Shown: positions 8,940 to 20,715, counted from the stretch's first letter. The stretch: DNA of 64,000 bases from Novosphingobium sp. JCM 18896 (GCF_025938095.1 NZ_JAPCZF010000001.1:868001-932000); one strand, 5' to 3'. Notes: generated by a model from the sequence alone, not told the origin. A program made the numbers and translations.

Positions 8940-10226
8940 TTAGTCGATGGGGCGTTCGCCGACGATCGACAGGCCATAGCCTTCGAGCGCGACGAGCGAG
9001 TGGTGCGAGTTCGACAGCAGGATCATATCGTGCACGCCGAGCTCGGCCAGGATCTGGGCGCCGACGCCGTAGTCGCGCAGCTCTTCGATGGCGGGCTCTT
9101 CGCCCGAGCGATAACGCTCCTTGATGTCGATTGCCTGCGAGATGGCGTTGGTCGTGCGCTTGTTGATCGTCACGATCACGCCCGAACCGGCCTCGCCGAT
9201 GATCTCCATCGAACGCGACAGCAGCCGCGAACGCTCAGTATCCTCGCCGAAGATGTCGGCGAAGTACGAGAGCGTGTGCATGCGCACGATCGTCGGCTGT
9301 TCGGGATCGATCCGGCCCTTGAGCAGGCAGACGGTCTCTTCGCCGGTGGCCTTGTTGAAATAGGTGCGCGCGGTCCACTCGCCGCCCCACTTGCTCTTGA
9401 ACCGGGTCTCGGCCTTCTTCTCGACGAGGTGGTCGTGCTTGCGGCGATAGGCGATCAGGTCGCGGATCGTGCCGATCTTGAGGTCGTGCAGGCGCGCGAA
9501 GCCGACGAGGTCCTCGAGCCGGGCCATCGTGCCGTCGTCGCGCATAATCTCGCAGATCACGCCCGAGGGGTTGAGCCCGGCCAGACGCGAGATGTCGCAG
9601 GCGGCCTCGGTGTGGCCGGCGCGGACGAGCACGCCGCCGTCGCGCGCGCGCAACGGGAAGACGTGGCCGGGGGTGACGATGTCGTCGCGGCCCTTGCTAC
9701 CGTCGATCGCGACGCTGACGGTGCGCGCGCGGTCCGCCGCCGAGATGCCGGTGGTGACGCCTTCGCGCGCCTCGATCGAGGTGGTGAAGGCGGTCTCGTG
9801 CCGCGTGCCGTTGTTGCGGCTCATTAGGTCGAGACCGAGCTGAGCGACCCGCTCGCTGGTCAAGGTCAGGCAGATCAGGCCGCGGCCGTGGGTCGCCATG
9901 AAGTTGATCGCGGCGGGGGTGGCCATCTGCGCGGGGATGATGAGGTCGCCCTCGTTCTCGCGATCCTCGTCGTCGACGAGGATGTACATGCGGCCGTTGC
10001 GCGCCTCGTCGATGATTTCCTCGATCGGTGCGAGGACTGGGCGGTCGTCGTTGGCGAAGAGGAAGCGCTCAAGCTTGCCGAGCGTTTCGGCCGTCGGGTT
10101 CCAGTCGGGCTCGGTGCAATCGCGCAGGGTGTTGGCGTGGAGACCGGCGGCGCGGGCGAGCCCGGCCTTGGTCATGCCGCCGTCGACGACGAGCTTGCGG
10201 ACGCGATCGATCACATTGTCAGGCAT
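8940..10226 (-). CDS. ribB: 3,4-dihydroxy-2-butanone 4-phosphate synthase with N-terminal HTH and degenerate GTP cyclohydrolase II tail
   Basis: A 428-residue, three-part protein. Residues 1-58 look like a Cro-type helix-turn-helix ([19 protein letters not shown]). Residues 65-265 are DHBP synthase ([47 protein letters not shown]), which converts ribulose 5-phosphate to the four-carbon riboflavin precursor. Residues 268-428 resemble RibA ([32 protein letters not shown]), but the region aligning with the zinc motif C-x2-G-x7-C-x-C reads [20 protein letters not shown] with no cysteine. The tail is therefore probably not an active cyclohydrolase. The ATG at 10224-10226 lies close to a TCACATT/AATGTGA palindrome. 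Confidence 0.93.
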   Translation of the reverse strand: MPDNVIDRVRKLVVDGGMTKAGLARAAGLHANTLRDCTEPDWNPTAETLGKLERFLFANDDRPVLAPIEEIIDEARNGRMYILVDDEDRENEGDLIIPAQMATPAAINFMATHGRGLICLTLTSERVAQLGLDLMSRNNGTRHETAFTTSIEAREGVTTGISAADRARTVSVAIDGSKGRDDIVTPGHVFPLRARDGGVLVRAGHTEAACDISRLAGLNPSGVICEIMRDDGTMARLEDLVGFARLHDLKIGTIRDLIAYRRKHDHLVEKKAETRFKSKWGGEWTARTYFNKATGEETVCLLKGRIDPEQPTIVRMHTLSYFADIFGEDTERSRLLSRSMEIIGEAGSGVIVTINKRTTNAISQAIDIKERYRSGEEPAIEELRDYGVGAQILAELGVHDMILLSNSHHSLVALEGYGLSIVGERPID

Positions 10227-10280
10227 ATACGACTCGCTAAATCACATTAAAATGTGACAACAGGCCTGCGCCTTCACATT
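10211..10280. promoter_or_regulatory. Candidate operator cluster (TCACATT sites) upstream of ribB
   Basis: TCACATT-AA-AATGTGA at 10242-10257 is a 7-bp-arm dyad 15 bases upstream of the ribB start codon. Two more TCACATT copies occur nearby: 10211-10217, inside the first ribB codons, and 10274-10280, near the stop codon of the neighbouring crotonase gene. Four half-sites in 70 bases of GC-rich DNA suggest a regulator-binding site. The HTH domain of the ribB product itself is a candidate ligand, but this is inference. Confidence 0.55.
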
Positions 10281-10287
10281 GGCGCTG

Positions 10288-11091
10288 TCAATCGCCTTTG
10301 AACACGGGCTTGCGCTTGGCGATGAAAGCCTCGACCGCTTCCTCATGATCGGCCGTAGTATGCGCCGCCGCCTGCATCGCCGCCGCCATTTCGAGCAGGC
10401 TGGCGAGATCGGCGCGGCGGCCTTCCCACAACAGACGCTTGGTCATGCGCACGGCATGGCGCGGATTGGCGGCGATGCGGCGGGCGAGCGCGCGCGCCGC
10501 GTCCATCAGTTCGGCATCGGGCACGACCTGGCTGACGAGCCCGCAGGCGAGCGCTTCGCGCGCGTCGATCGTGTCGCCGGTCAGGGCCATCTCGGCAGCC
10601 TTCGACCAACCCACCACACGCGGCAGCAGCCACGAGCCGCCGTCGCCGGCGATCAGGCCGAGCTTGACGAAGCTCTCGGCGAACTTGGCGCTTTCGCCCG
10701 CAACGCGCAGGTCGCACATGCAGGTGAGGTCGCAGCCCGCACCGATCGCCGCGCCGTTGACCGCGGCGATGACCGGAACTTCGAGCGCCGCGAAGGCCAG
10801 CGGCAGCCGCTGAACGCCGCGCTTGTAGGCGATCCGCGTCTTGACCGGGGTACCGGCATTGACCGAACCGCCCGCGCGCATCTCGTGGATGTTGCCGCCC
10901 GAGGAGAAGCCCTTACCCGCGCCGGTGAGGATCGCGACGCGCGCCTTGGGATCGGCCTCGAGCCGTTCGAGCGCGGCGATCAGCGCATCGATCACTTCAT
11001 GATCGGTGATCGGATTGCGCATCTCCGGCCGGTTGAGCGTCAGGGTGACGATGCCTTCGTCGTCGATTTCGTAGAGCACGGCGTCGGTCAA
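10288..11091 (-). CDS. Enoyl-CoA hydratase/isomerase family protein (crotonase)
   Basis: A 267-residue crotonase-fold protein. Oxyanion-hole segments are GKGFSSGGNIHEM and AAVNGAAIGAGCDLTCMCD. In the catalytic region the sequence is SFVKLGLIAGDGGSWLLPRVVG: the position of the first hydratase Glu is Phe, while an Asp sits in GDGG, a pattern seen in isomerase-like or uncharacterised subgroups. The start is TTG (11089-11091) with GGGAGA about 9 bases upstream. It is tandem with and upstream of ribB on the same strand but separated by the candidate operator, so it is probably a separate unit. Confidence 0.88.
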   Translation of the reverse strand: MTDAVLYEIDDEGIVTLTLNRPEMRNPITDHEVIDALIAALERLEADPKARVAILTGAGKGFSSGGNIHEMRAGGSVNAGTPVKTRIAYKRGVQRLPLAFAALEVPVIAAVNGAAIGAGCDLTCMCDLRVAGESAKFAESFVKLGLIAGDGGSWLLPRVVGWSKAAEMALTGDTIDAREALACGLVSQVVPDAELMDAARALARRIAANPRHAVRMTKRLLWEGRRADLASLLEMAAAMQAAAHTTADHEEAVEAFIAKRKPVFKGD

Positions 11092-11204
11092 GTCGGGTCT
11101 CCCGGTTACGCAGCGGCGATAAGGGCAATGCCGCGCCGCGCCAAGCCTTGACGCTGGTCATCGCGCGCAGGCAGGTTCGCGCCAAATCCATAGGGAGAGG
11201 TACC

Positions 11205-12011
11205 ATGACAGAATTCCAGCGCGCCGATGGCGTGGCGATCGTGACCGGCGCGGCCGGCGGCATGGGCTCGCACTGCGCGCGGTTGCTGGGCGAGGCGGGC
11301 TGGACCGAGCTGATCCTCTGCGACCTCGACGAGGCGCGCATGGCGCCGGTGGCCGAGGCGCTGCGCGCGACGGGTGCCAAGATCGACCTGCTCGGCGGCC
11401 AGATCACCGATCCGGCATTCCCCGGGCAGTTGCTCGACAAGCTGGGCGCGCGTTCGATCGGCGCGGTGATCCACACGGCGGGCGTCTCGCCGCACATGAC
11501 CACGGCCGAGCGCATCCTCCAGATCAACCTCGACGCCACCCAGGCGATCGTCGACGCGATCCGCCCGCGGATGGCCCAGGGCGGTGCGGCGGTGCTCTAT
11601 GCCTCGATGGCCAGCTACTTCTCGGGCGGGGCCGAGGCCGATGCCGCCTTCGAAGCGCCGCTGCCCGCGGGTGGCTCGGCCGAGCTCATGCATTTCGTCG
11701 CCAACGAAGGCATGGCCTATACGCTGTCGAAGCGCGCGGTCCGGGCGATCGCCAAGCGTGAGGCCAAGGGCTTTGGCGAGCGCGGTGCGCGGATCATGTC
11801 GCTGTCGCCGGGGCTGATTGACACCTCGATGAACGCGGGCGAGGCCAACGATCATACCGCGGCGATGCTCTCGGGCGCTGCGCTGCCGCGGCTCGGCCGG
11901 CCGGCGGAACTGGCAGCGGCCTCGGTCTTCCTGGTCTCGCCGCAGGCCGGCTTCATCACCGGCTGCGACCTGCGCGTCGACGGCGGCGCGCTGTCCTCGC
12001 TGGGGATCTGA
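11205..12011 (+). CDS. SDR family NAD(P)-dependent oxidoreductase
   Basis: A 268-residue short-chain dehydrogenase. The cofactor glycine motif is VTGAAGGMGSHCA near residue 12, the catalytic Ser region is VLYASMASYF, and YTLSKRA holds the Tyr-x3-Lys pair. The C-terminal segment GFITGCDLRVDGG is typical of the family. The ATG at 11205 follows AGGGAGAGGT. An insert after the catalytic Ser (SGGAEADAAFEAPLPAGGSAELMH) is longer than usual and resembles hydroxysteroid-dehydrogenase-like SDRs. It is divergent from the crotonase at 10288 and has a clear terminator. Substrate unknown. Confidence 0.9.
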   Translation: MTEFQRADGVAIVTGAAGGMGSHCARLLGEAGWTELILCDLDEARMAPVAEALRATGAKIDLLGGQITDPAFPGQLLDKLGARSIGAVIHTAGVSPHMTTAERILQINLDATQAIVDAIRPRMAQGGAAVLYASMASYFSGGAEADAAFEAPLPAGGSAELMHFVANEGMAYTLSKRAVRAIAKREAKGFGERGARIMSLSPGLIDTSMNAGEANDHTAAMLSGAALPRLGRPAELAAASVFLVSPQAGFITGCDLRVDGGALSSLGI

Positions 12012-12104
12012 AACCTCACCAAGCTCACACGAGCGGGCATGTGCGAGTTCAAAAACTTGATAAGTTTTATCGAGCTGAATCAAGATTTTACACAATGAGA
12101 ATGA

Positions 12105-12150
12105 GCCTGTCCCGCATCGCAGTTTCCCGCGATGTAGGACAGGCCCTTTT
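12105..12150 (+). terminator. Rho-independent terminator after the SDR gene
   Basis: GCCTGTCC (12105-12112) pairs with GGACAGGC (12137-12144) and CATCGC (12115-12120) with GCGATG (12129-12134), giving a long interrupted stem followed by CCTTTT. It lies between two convergent SDR genes and may stop transcription from both sides. The rest of the 12012-12174 gap holds an AT-rich hairpin (AAAACTT/AAGTTTT, 12052-12068). Confidence 0.75.
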
Positions 12151-12174
12151 CGTTGGCCCTCAGGTGGGTTCGGC

Positions 12175-13008
12175 TCAGCCCTTCTGCTGGCCGCCACCCA
12201 TCATCTTGCTGATGTCGACCTGGCCGGTGGTGAGGCCGCCCATGAAGCCGCCATCGACCGGCAGGACCACGCCGTTGACCACGCCGGCGGCGTCGCTGTT
12301 CAGCAGCACCAGCGGACCGGCCTGCTCGGCGGGGGTGGTGTAACGGCCGAGCGGCTCGGCGGCGGCGTCGACGATGTCCTTGCCCGAGGTGGCGTGGAAG
12401 GTCGCCATCATCGGGGTCTGCGTCGGCGAAGGCAGCGAGCAGTTGATGCGAATGCCCTTCTTGATCAGCTGCGCGCCCATGAACTGGGTCCAGACGATCA
12501 CGGCTTCCTTCGAGAAGGCATAGCCCTCGGCGACGTGCTCGGGATGCGCTTCGGCCCAGGCCACGGCGGCGTCGAAGCCCTGGACCTGCAGCAGTTCCAT
12601 GTGCGTCGGGATGCGGCGGCTCCAGCCCAGGCCGCCGGTCGAGGCGATCGAGACGATCGCGCCGCCCGAGCCCATCAGCGGCAGGACGGTGTCGGTCAGG
12701 TGGCGCGTGCCGATGAAGTTGACCTTGAACGTGTCCATCGCCGGGAAGGCGCCGCCACCGGCGAGGCCGGCGCAGTTGAACAGCGCGTCGATCTTGCCGC
12801 CAATGGCCGCGACGCCCTTTTCGATCGAGGCCGCGTCACGCAGGTCGATCTGGTTGAACGAGGCGAGGGGGAGCGCCGACTCCTTGAAGTCCAGGCCGTG
12901 CACTTCGGCACCGAGGTCGAGCAGGATCTTGGCCGTGGCCTCGCCCATGCCCGAGAAGCAGCCGCTGACGATGACGCGCTTGCCCTTGTAGCCCAGAATG
13001 TCGCTCAT
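12175..13008 (-). CDS. SDR family oxidoreductase
   Basis: A 277-residue short-chain dehydrogenase with the cofactor motif VSGCFSGMGEATAK, NCAGLAGGG after the fourth strand, catalytic Ser in VSIASTGGLGW, and YAFSKEAVIVWT with Tyr-x3-Lys. It ends in NGVVLPVDGGFMGGLTTGQ. It is clearly paralogous to the SDR at 45811-46614 (same GYxGKRVxVxGC start, NCAGL, KVNFIGTR, FSKEA). The start at 13008 (MSDILGYKGKR) is chosen by family length; upstream in-frame codons reach 13134 but have unlike composition. Confidence 0.9.
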   Translation of the reverse strand: MSDILGYKGKRVIVSGCFSGMGEATAKILLDLGAEVHGLDFKESALPLASFNQIDLRDAASIEKGVAAIGGKIDALFNCAGLAGGGAFPAMDTFKVNFIGTRHLTDTVLPLMGSGGAIVSIASTGGLGWSRRIPTHMELLQVQGFDAAVAWAEAHPEHVAEGYAFSKEAVIVWTQFMGAQLIKKGIRINCSLPSPTQTPMMATFHATSGKDIVDAAAEPLGRYTTPAEQAGPLVLLNSDAAGVVNGVVLPVDGGFMGGLTTGQVDISKMMGGGQQKG

Positions 13009-13139
13009 GATGTCGTCCCTTCCTCTCGCCGGAATTTGGCCTGGAATCCTAATGCGCGCGGTCATGACGCGAGACCGCTTCGCCTTCAACCGGATAGTCG
13101 CCTGATCGCTCGGGCGATGGGGTTGGGCAACCAACCCTC

Positions 13140-13314
13140 ACTCCCCCTCGATGGGGGAGGGATACGTAGGCTTGCGAGCTTGCTCGCTAGCCGTAGTTGG
13201 GTGGGGGTGAGGGTGCCGGCAGACGTTGTGTCTCGGGCCCGCTCACCCCCATCCAGCTGCGACTAGGCAGCAAGCTGCCAAGTCTTCGCATCCTTCCCCC
13301 ATCAAGGGGGAAGG
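13140..13314. repeat. Compound palindromic repeat region
   Basis: The 314-base gap between the SDR and the PQQ dehydrogenase genes has no gene but several hairpins: CTCCCCC/GGGGGAG (13141-13147 with 13153-13159), GCGAGC/GCTCGC (13174-13179 with 13182-13187), and CCTTCCCCC/GGGGGAAGG (13292-13300 with 13306-13314). The outer parts are also inverted copies of each other (GTGGGGGTGAGG near 13201 against CTCACCCCCATCC near 13242). Such C-run/G-run palindromes are typical dispersed extragenic elements in alphaproteobacteria. Confidence 0.6.
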
Positions 13315-13322
13315 CGCAGGAA

Positions 13323-15431
13323 TTACAGCTTCACATTGCCCGGCCGCGAATTGTCCTTCTGGCGCAGGCCCAGCTGCTCGCGCGCCTTGGCGCGGATATA
13401 GGCGTGGATCTGGCGGATCTGCACGTCGGTCAGCTTGTCGAACTTGGGCATGCCGCGGTCCATCAGCGGGCCGGTCTTGAGCAGTTGCGTCAGCGTGTCG
13501 AGCTGCAGCGCGATCGCGGACTCGCGCAGATCGGGGCCGGGGGTGCCGGTCGCCTGGAGCGCGATGCCGTGGCAGGCGGCGCAGGAGACGGCGAGCTGCT
13601 TGCCCGCGGCGACGTCGGCCTCGTTGATCACATAGGCCGGATCGTCGACCGCATGGACCTTCATGTCGGGCCCCGGCGTCGCTTCGAGCTTGGCCGTGCC
13701 GCCGATCGCGAAGGTCAGCAGGCGGCGCGGCTGCACGCCATATTTCCAACCGACGTTCATGAAGTCGCCATAGGCGGCGGTGGTGCCGCCGTAGCCGACG
13801 AGGATCGAGACGTATTGCTTGCCGTTGACGCTGAAGCTCATCGGCGCGCCGACGATGCCGAGGCCGGCGTTGAACTGCCAAACGCGCTCGCCGCTCTTGG
13901 CGTTGTAGGCGTTGAACGTTCCCTCGGCCGTGCCCTGGAAGACGAGGCCGCCCGCGGTGGCGAGCGTGCCGCCGTTCCACAGGTTGTCGTTCTTGACGCG
14001 CCAGGCCTCCTTCTGCGCCACCGGATCCCAGGCGACGAGGAAGCCGTGACCGTCGCCTTCCTTCTGCTTGATCGGCTCGAGCAGCAGACCCATCACGTTG
14101 AAGGCGTTCTCGGAGGCGTCGCCGCGCTTCGAGAAGCGCGCGCCGATCTGCTGGATCGGGATGTAGACCAGGCCCGTGCGCGGGCTGTAGCTCATCGCCT
14201 GCCAGTTGTGGCCGCCGATCGTGCCCGGCCAGATCTCGGTCAGGCCGGTCTCGTAGCGGATGTTGGGCTCCTCGTTCGGGCGCCCGGTCTTCATGTCGAT
14301 GTCCTTGACCCAGTTGACCAGGGTGGTCTTGCCGGGTTGGTTGATCAGCTTTCCGGTCTCGCGGTCGATCAGGTAGAACAGGCCGTTGGTCGGCGCGTGC
14401 ATGATGACCTTGCGCGGCTTGCCGTCGATCTGCAAGGTTGCCGTCTGGATGTTCGGCGTGGCCTTGTAATCCCAGGAATCGCGCGGGTTTTCCTGGTAGT
14501 GCCAGACGTACTTGCCGGTATCGGCGTCGACCGCGACGATCGAGCTGGTGTAGAGGTTGTCGCCCTTCGAGCCCGGATCGCGGACCAGCGGGTCATAGGC
14601 GCCAGCATTGCCCGCGCCGATGTAGATGCGGTTGAGTTCGGCGTCGAAGGTGATGCCGTTCCAGGCGGTGCCGCCACCGCCGCCATTCTTGGTGAAGTCC
14701 GCGCCCCAGGTCTTGGCCGCGGCTTCCATCGCCGGATCACCCTTGTTCTGCTCGGCCGTACCCGGCGTGGTATAGAAGCGCCAGACCTGCTTGCCGGTAT
14801 TGCCGTCGAATGCCGTGACGAAGCCGCGCGCGCCGAAGTCCGCGCCGCCGTTGCCGATGATCACCTTGCCCTTGAAGGTGCGCGGTGCGCCCGTGCAGAT
14901 GTTGTAGGAGCCGGCCGGAGTGGTCTCGGTCACCCAGAGCTGCTTGCCCGTGGCGGCATCGAGCGCAAAGAGCCGGCAATCGAGCCCGGCGACGAAGATC
15001 TTGCCGTTTTCGTAAGCGACGCCGCGGTTGGCGCCGAACGAGAAGTGCATCTTGTCGGGATTGTGCTTCCAGGTCTCGGGATCGAACTTCCAGAGCTGCT
15101 TGCCGGTCACCGCGTCGACCGCATAGACCGCGGCATAGGAGCCGGGGAAATAGATCTTGCCGTCGACCGCGAGCGGCGTCGCCTCGAGCGTGACTTCGCC
15201 GGGCAGGTCGAGCGACCAGGCGAGGCCGAGCTTGTCGACGTTGCCCGTGCCGATCTCGGTCAGCCGGCTATAGCTCGTCTCGTCCGCCCCGCCGCCGACC
15301 GCCGCCCAGTTTTGATCGGTGCCGACGCCCGCCTCGGGCTGCGCGGCCTCGCCGGCACCCTTGGTGCAGCCGGCGGCCAGCAGAGCCGTGCTCGCGGCGG
15401 CCGCGAGGATGGTCATTTTCAGACGATGCAT
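13323..15431 (-). CDS. PQQ-dependent dehydrogenase with C-terminal cytochrome c domain
   Basis: A 702-residue quinohaemoprotein-type dehydrogenase. An N-terminal hydrophobic segment ends in LLAAGC (Cys22), so it may be a lipoprotein. An eight-bladed PQQ propeller is indicated by repeated W/TGKxLW motifs (VTGKQLWKF, ATGKQLWV, NTGKQVWRF, SGERVWQF) and SWDYKAT with the likely catalytic Asp. The haem motif is CAACH near residue 615, with a later Met in MDRGMPKF. Such periplasmic enzymes oxidise alcohols and pass electrons to the respiratory chain. The CCD...NRG vicinal disulfide seen in many relatives is replaced by FSFGANRG. No pqq biosynthesis genes are nearby. Confidence 0.94.
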   Translation of the reverse strand: MHRLKMTILAAAASTALLAAGCTKGAGEAAQPEAGVGTDQNWAAVGGGADETSYSRLTEIGTGNVDKLGLAWSLDLPGEVTLEATPLAVDGKIYFPGSYAAVYAVDAVTGKQLWKFDPETWKHNPDKMHFSFGANRGVAYENGKIFVAGLDCRLFALDAATGKQLWVTETTPAGSYNICTGAPRTFKGKVIIGNGGADFGARGFVTAFDGNTGKQVWRFYTTPGTAEQNKGDPAMEAAAKTWGADFTKNGGGGGTAWNGITFDAELNRIYIGAGNAGAYDPLVRDPGSKGDNLYTSSIVAVDADTGKYVWHYQENPRDSWDYKATPNIQTATLQIDGKPRKVIMHAPTNGLFYLIDRETGKLINQPGKTTLVNWVKDIDMKTGRPNEEPNIRYETGLTEIWPGTIGGHNWQAMSYSPRTGLVYIPIQQIGARFSKRGDASENAFNVMGLLLEPIKQKEGDGHGFLVAWDPVAQKEAWRVKNDNLWNGGTLATAGGLVFQGTAEGTFNAYNAKSGERVWQFNAGLGIVGAPMSFSVNGKQYVSILVGYGGTTAAYGDFMNVGWKYGVQPRRLLTFAIGGTAKLEATPGPDMKVHAVDDPAYVINEADVAAGKQLAVSCAACHGIALQATGTPGPDLRESAIALQLDTLTQLLKTGPLMDRGMPKFDKLTDVQIRQIHAYIRAKAREQLGLRQKDNSRPGNVKL

Positions 15432-15450
15432 CGAACCTCTCTCCCGTATT

Positions 15451-15479
15451 TGGCGCTATCTCTAGTGGATTTTGCGCCA
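15451..15479. promoter_or_regulatory. Inverted repeat upstream of the PQQ dehydrogenase
   Basis: TGGCGC (15451-15456) and GCGCCA (15474-15479) are inverted copies, and an overlapping AGTGG/CCACT pair shares the right arm. They lie 20-50 bases upstream of the dehydrogenase start codon, a position suited to an operator. This is a pattern only; no regulator is assigned. Confidence 0.3.
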
Positions 15480-15525
15480 CTGTAAATCACAGAGCTAATG
15501 ATCTGGTCAGCAATGTGATGCGTCG

Positions 15526-17328
15526 TCAGGCGAGGGTGATCCGGCGTGCCTCGCGGTCGATCGTCAGGCGATAGGCCTGGGTATCGTAGACCAGACCGGG
15601 GAGTTCGGGATTCTCCCAATCGGCGGTCGTCATCGCCGCGCCCGCGAGCGTCAGCCATTCGCCGGGGAGCGCGAACTGGCGAAGATGCGCGATCCGCTCG
15701 GCGCGCCAGCTCGCCAGTTCGGCGACATAGTCCTCGAGCGCGACATCGCGCCCCGTCCAGTCGATCCAGGACAGCGCGTTGTCCTGGGCATAGGCGTTGT
15801 TGTTGCCCTTCTGGCTGCGGCCGAATTCGTCACCGGCGGTGAGCATGATCGTGCCGGTCGAGGCGAACAGCGTGGCCAGCAGCGCGCGCAGATCGGTGTC
15901 GCGACGTGCCAGGATCGCCGGGTCGGTGGTCAGGCCCTCGACGCCGTTGTTCCACGAGAAGTTCTCGCCGTGGCCGTCGCGGTTCTCCTCGCCGTTGGCC
16001 CAGTTGTGACGCTCGGCATAGGCAACGGTGTCGGCGAGGGTGAAGCCGTCGTGCGCGGCGAGGAAGTTGACGCTGCGGCTCGCCTGCTCGCCGAAGACGT
16101 CGGCCGAACCGGCGAGGCGGGTGGCCATAGCGCCGAAGCCGCCATCACCCAATCCTGCACTAGGGCGCCAGAAGCGGCGGACGTCGTCGCGGAAGCGGTC
16201 GTTCCATTCGAGCCAGTTCGCGGGAAAATTGCCGAGCTGGTAGCCACCCGGGCCGCAGTCCCATGGCTCGGCGATCATCACGCTATCGGCGAGCCAGGGA
16301 TCCTTGGCGATCTCGGCGAAGATCGGCGCATCGCGATCGAAGCCGGGGCCGCGCGCGAGGATCGTGGCGAGATCGAAGCGGAAGCCGTCGATGCCGCAAT
16401 GGCGGACGAAATGGCGCAGGGTGTCGAGCGCGAGCTGGCGCACCGCCGGCTGCGCGAAATCGAGCGTATTGCCCGTGCCCGTATCGTTGATCAGGCGGCC
16501 ATCGGGCTCCTTCGCATAGGCCGCGTCGTCGAGCCCGCGCAGCGACAGCACCGGGCCGAGCACGTCGCTCTCGCCGCTGTGGTTGAGCACGAGGTCGAGG
16601 ACAACGCCGATACCCGCGGTATGGAGCGCGGAGACGGTCTCGCGCAGTTCGGCGACGCCGCCGGGGCAGAGCTCGGGATCGAGTGCCATCATCGCCACGG
16701 GGTTGTAGCCCCAGGCGTTGGTCAGGCCGAGCGGGCCGAGGTGGCGCTCGTCGATCCAGGCGACGATCGGCATCAACTCGATCGCGGAGACGCGAAGCTT
16801 GCGGAAATGCGCGATCACCGAGGGATGGGCGAGCGCGGCCACGGTACCGCGCTGGGCTTCGGGCACTTCGGGATGGAGGACGGTGAAGGCGCGGACGTTG
16901 AGTTCGTAGACCAGTCCGCCCTGGGCGAAATGCGGCGGGGTGAGGGCGACTTCGGGCAACGATTTCGGCACGATCGCCTTGGACACCAGCGCGGCGGTAT
17001 CCTCGCCGAAGACCGAGAGCCGCGGATCGTAGACGAAGCGGCGATCGAGCTCGATCGCATAGGGATCGACCAGCAGCTTCGCCGGATCGAACCACAGCCC
17101 GCGCTCGGGCGCCCATTCGCCCTCGGCGCGGTAGCCGTAGTGCGCGCCCGATAGGTCGTCGGCGATCTCGACGGCCCAGACGTCGCCTTCGCGGTGCATC
17201 GCCAGACGCTGCTCGGCCCCAGCGACGAACACGCAGAGCGAGACCTCGTGAGCGTGCGGGGCGCGCACGGCGAAGCGGGTCTTGCCGTCGCGGACCTGGG
17301 CGCCGAGGTTGGTCCAATCCGTCTTCAT
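15526..17328 (-). CDS. glgX: Glycogen debranching enzyme (isoamylase-type, GlgX)
   Basis: About 600 residues: an N-terminal CBM48-like domain (RFAVRAPHAHEVSLCVF) followed by a GH13 catalytic barrel. The catalytic acids are Asp in DGFRFDLATIL (about 317), Glu in MIAEPWDCGPGGYQ (about 352) and Asp in NFLAAHDGFTLAD (about 424). It removes alpha-1,6 branches from limit dextrins left by glycogen phosphorylase. It is somewhat shorter than E. coli GlgX (about 657). The start at 17328 (MKTDWTNLG) is chosen by homology; codons further upstream are part of a dispersed repeat. Last gene of the glg operon. Confidence 0.94.
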   Translation of the reverse strand: MKTDWTNLGAQVRDGKTRFAVRAPHAHEVSLCVFVAGAEQRLAMHREGDVWAVEIADDLSGAHYGYRAEGEWAPERGLWFDPAKLLVDPYAIELDRRFVYDPRLSVFGEDTAALVSKAIVPKSLPEVALTPPHFAQGGLVYELNVRAFTVLHPEVPEAQRGTVAALAHPSVIAHFRKLRVSAIELMPIVAWIDERHLGPLGLTNAWGYNPVAMMALDPELCPGGVAELRETVSALHTAGIGVVLDLVLNHSGESDVLGPVLSLRGLDDAAYAKEPDGRLINDTGTGNTLDFAQPAVRQLALDTLRHFVRHCGIDGFRFDLATILARGPGFDRDAPIFAEIAKDPWLADSVMIAEPWDCGPGGYQLGNFPANWLEWNDRFRDDVRRFWRPSAGLGDGGFGAMATRLAGSADVFGEQASRSVNFLAAHDGFTLADTVAYAERHNWANGEENRDGHGENFSWNNGVEGLTTDPAILARRDTDLRALLATLFASTGTIMLTAGDEFGRSQKGNNNAYAQDNALSWIDWTGRDVALEDYVAELASWRAERIAHLRQFALPGEWLTLAGAAMTTADWENPELPGLVYDTQAYRLTIDREARRITLA

Positions 17329-17339
17329 AAATCCCTCCC

Positions 17340-17440
17340 GTCGCCCCTGCGCAGGCAGGGGCCCAGCCAAGCTCGCGTCCTGAAACGGAAGGCGCGAGGC
17401 GGCACGGTCAGTTGGGCCCCTGCCTTCGCAGGGGCGACGG
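17340..17440. repeat. Dispersed ~100-bp palindromic element, copy 1
   Basis: Inverted outer arms TCGCCCCTGCGCAGGCAGGGGCCCA (starting 17341) and GGGCCCCTGCCTTCGCAGGGGCGA flank a non-palindromic core with CCAAGCTCGCGTCCTGAAACGGA. Two further copies lie at 30862-30963 (same orientation) and 60493-60596 (opposite orientation). This copy is inside the glg operon between pgm and glgX. Members could form a strong cruciform or mRNA hairpin; they resemble REP/BIME or miniature mobile elements. Confidence 0.85.
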
Positions 17441-17466
17441 GGGAGAGACGGGGTGGCGGAAGATTG

Positions 17467-20549
<3,083 letters not shown>

Positions 20550-20580
20550 CGCGCGACTTCCGAGACGTCACCCACCACCG

Positions 20581-20687
20581 TCACCCCCGCGAAGGCGGGG
20601 GCCCATCTCCTGCGGTATCGATCGATCGCGACAGCGGCGCAAAACGCGAACTCGGGTGATGGATCCCCGCTTTCGCGGGGATGACGG
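20581..20687. repeat. Palindromic element between glgC and glgA
   Basis: Two hairpins flank a short core: CCCCCGCGAAGGCGGGGG (20584-20601) and ATCCCCGCTTTCGCGGGGAT (20662-20681). The outer flanks GTCA..GGGCCCATC and GATGGATCC..GATGAC are also inverted. The design parallels the 100-bp elements at 17340, 30862 and 60493 but with a different core, so it is a related subfamily. It fills the gap between glgC and glgA. Confidence 0.75.
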
Positions 20688-20715
20688 AAAAGGGGTTCTG
20701 CGTGGAGGAACGTCA

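Noticed and set aside
8940..10226. Calling this gene a bifunctional ribBA
   Set aside because: The cyclohydrolase II zinc cysteines are absent, so only the DHBP synthase activity can be supported.
13197..15485. 762-codon open frame opposite the PQQ dehydrogenase
   Set aside because: The minus-strand frame has clear PQQ and haem motifs; the plus-strand product is a repetitive Val/Leu/Asp/Arg sequence with no recognisable domain.
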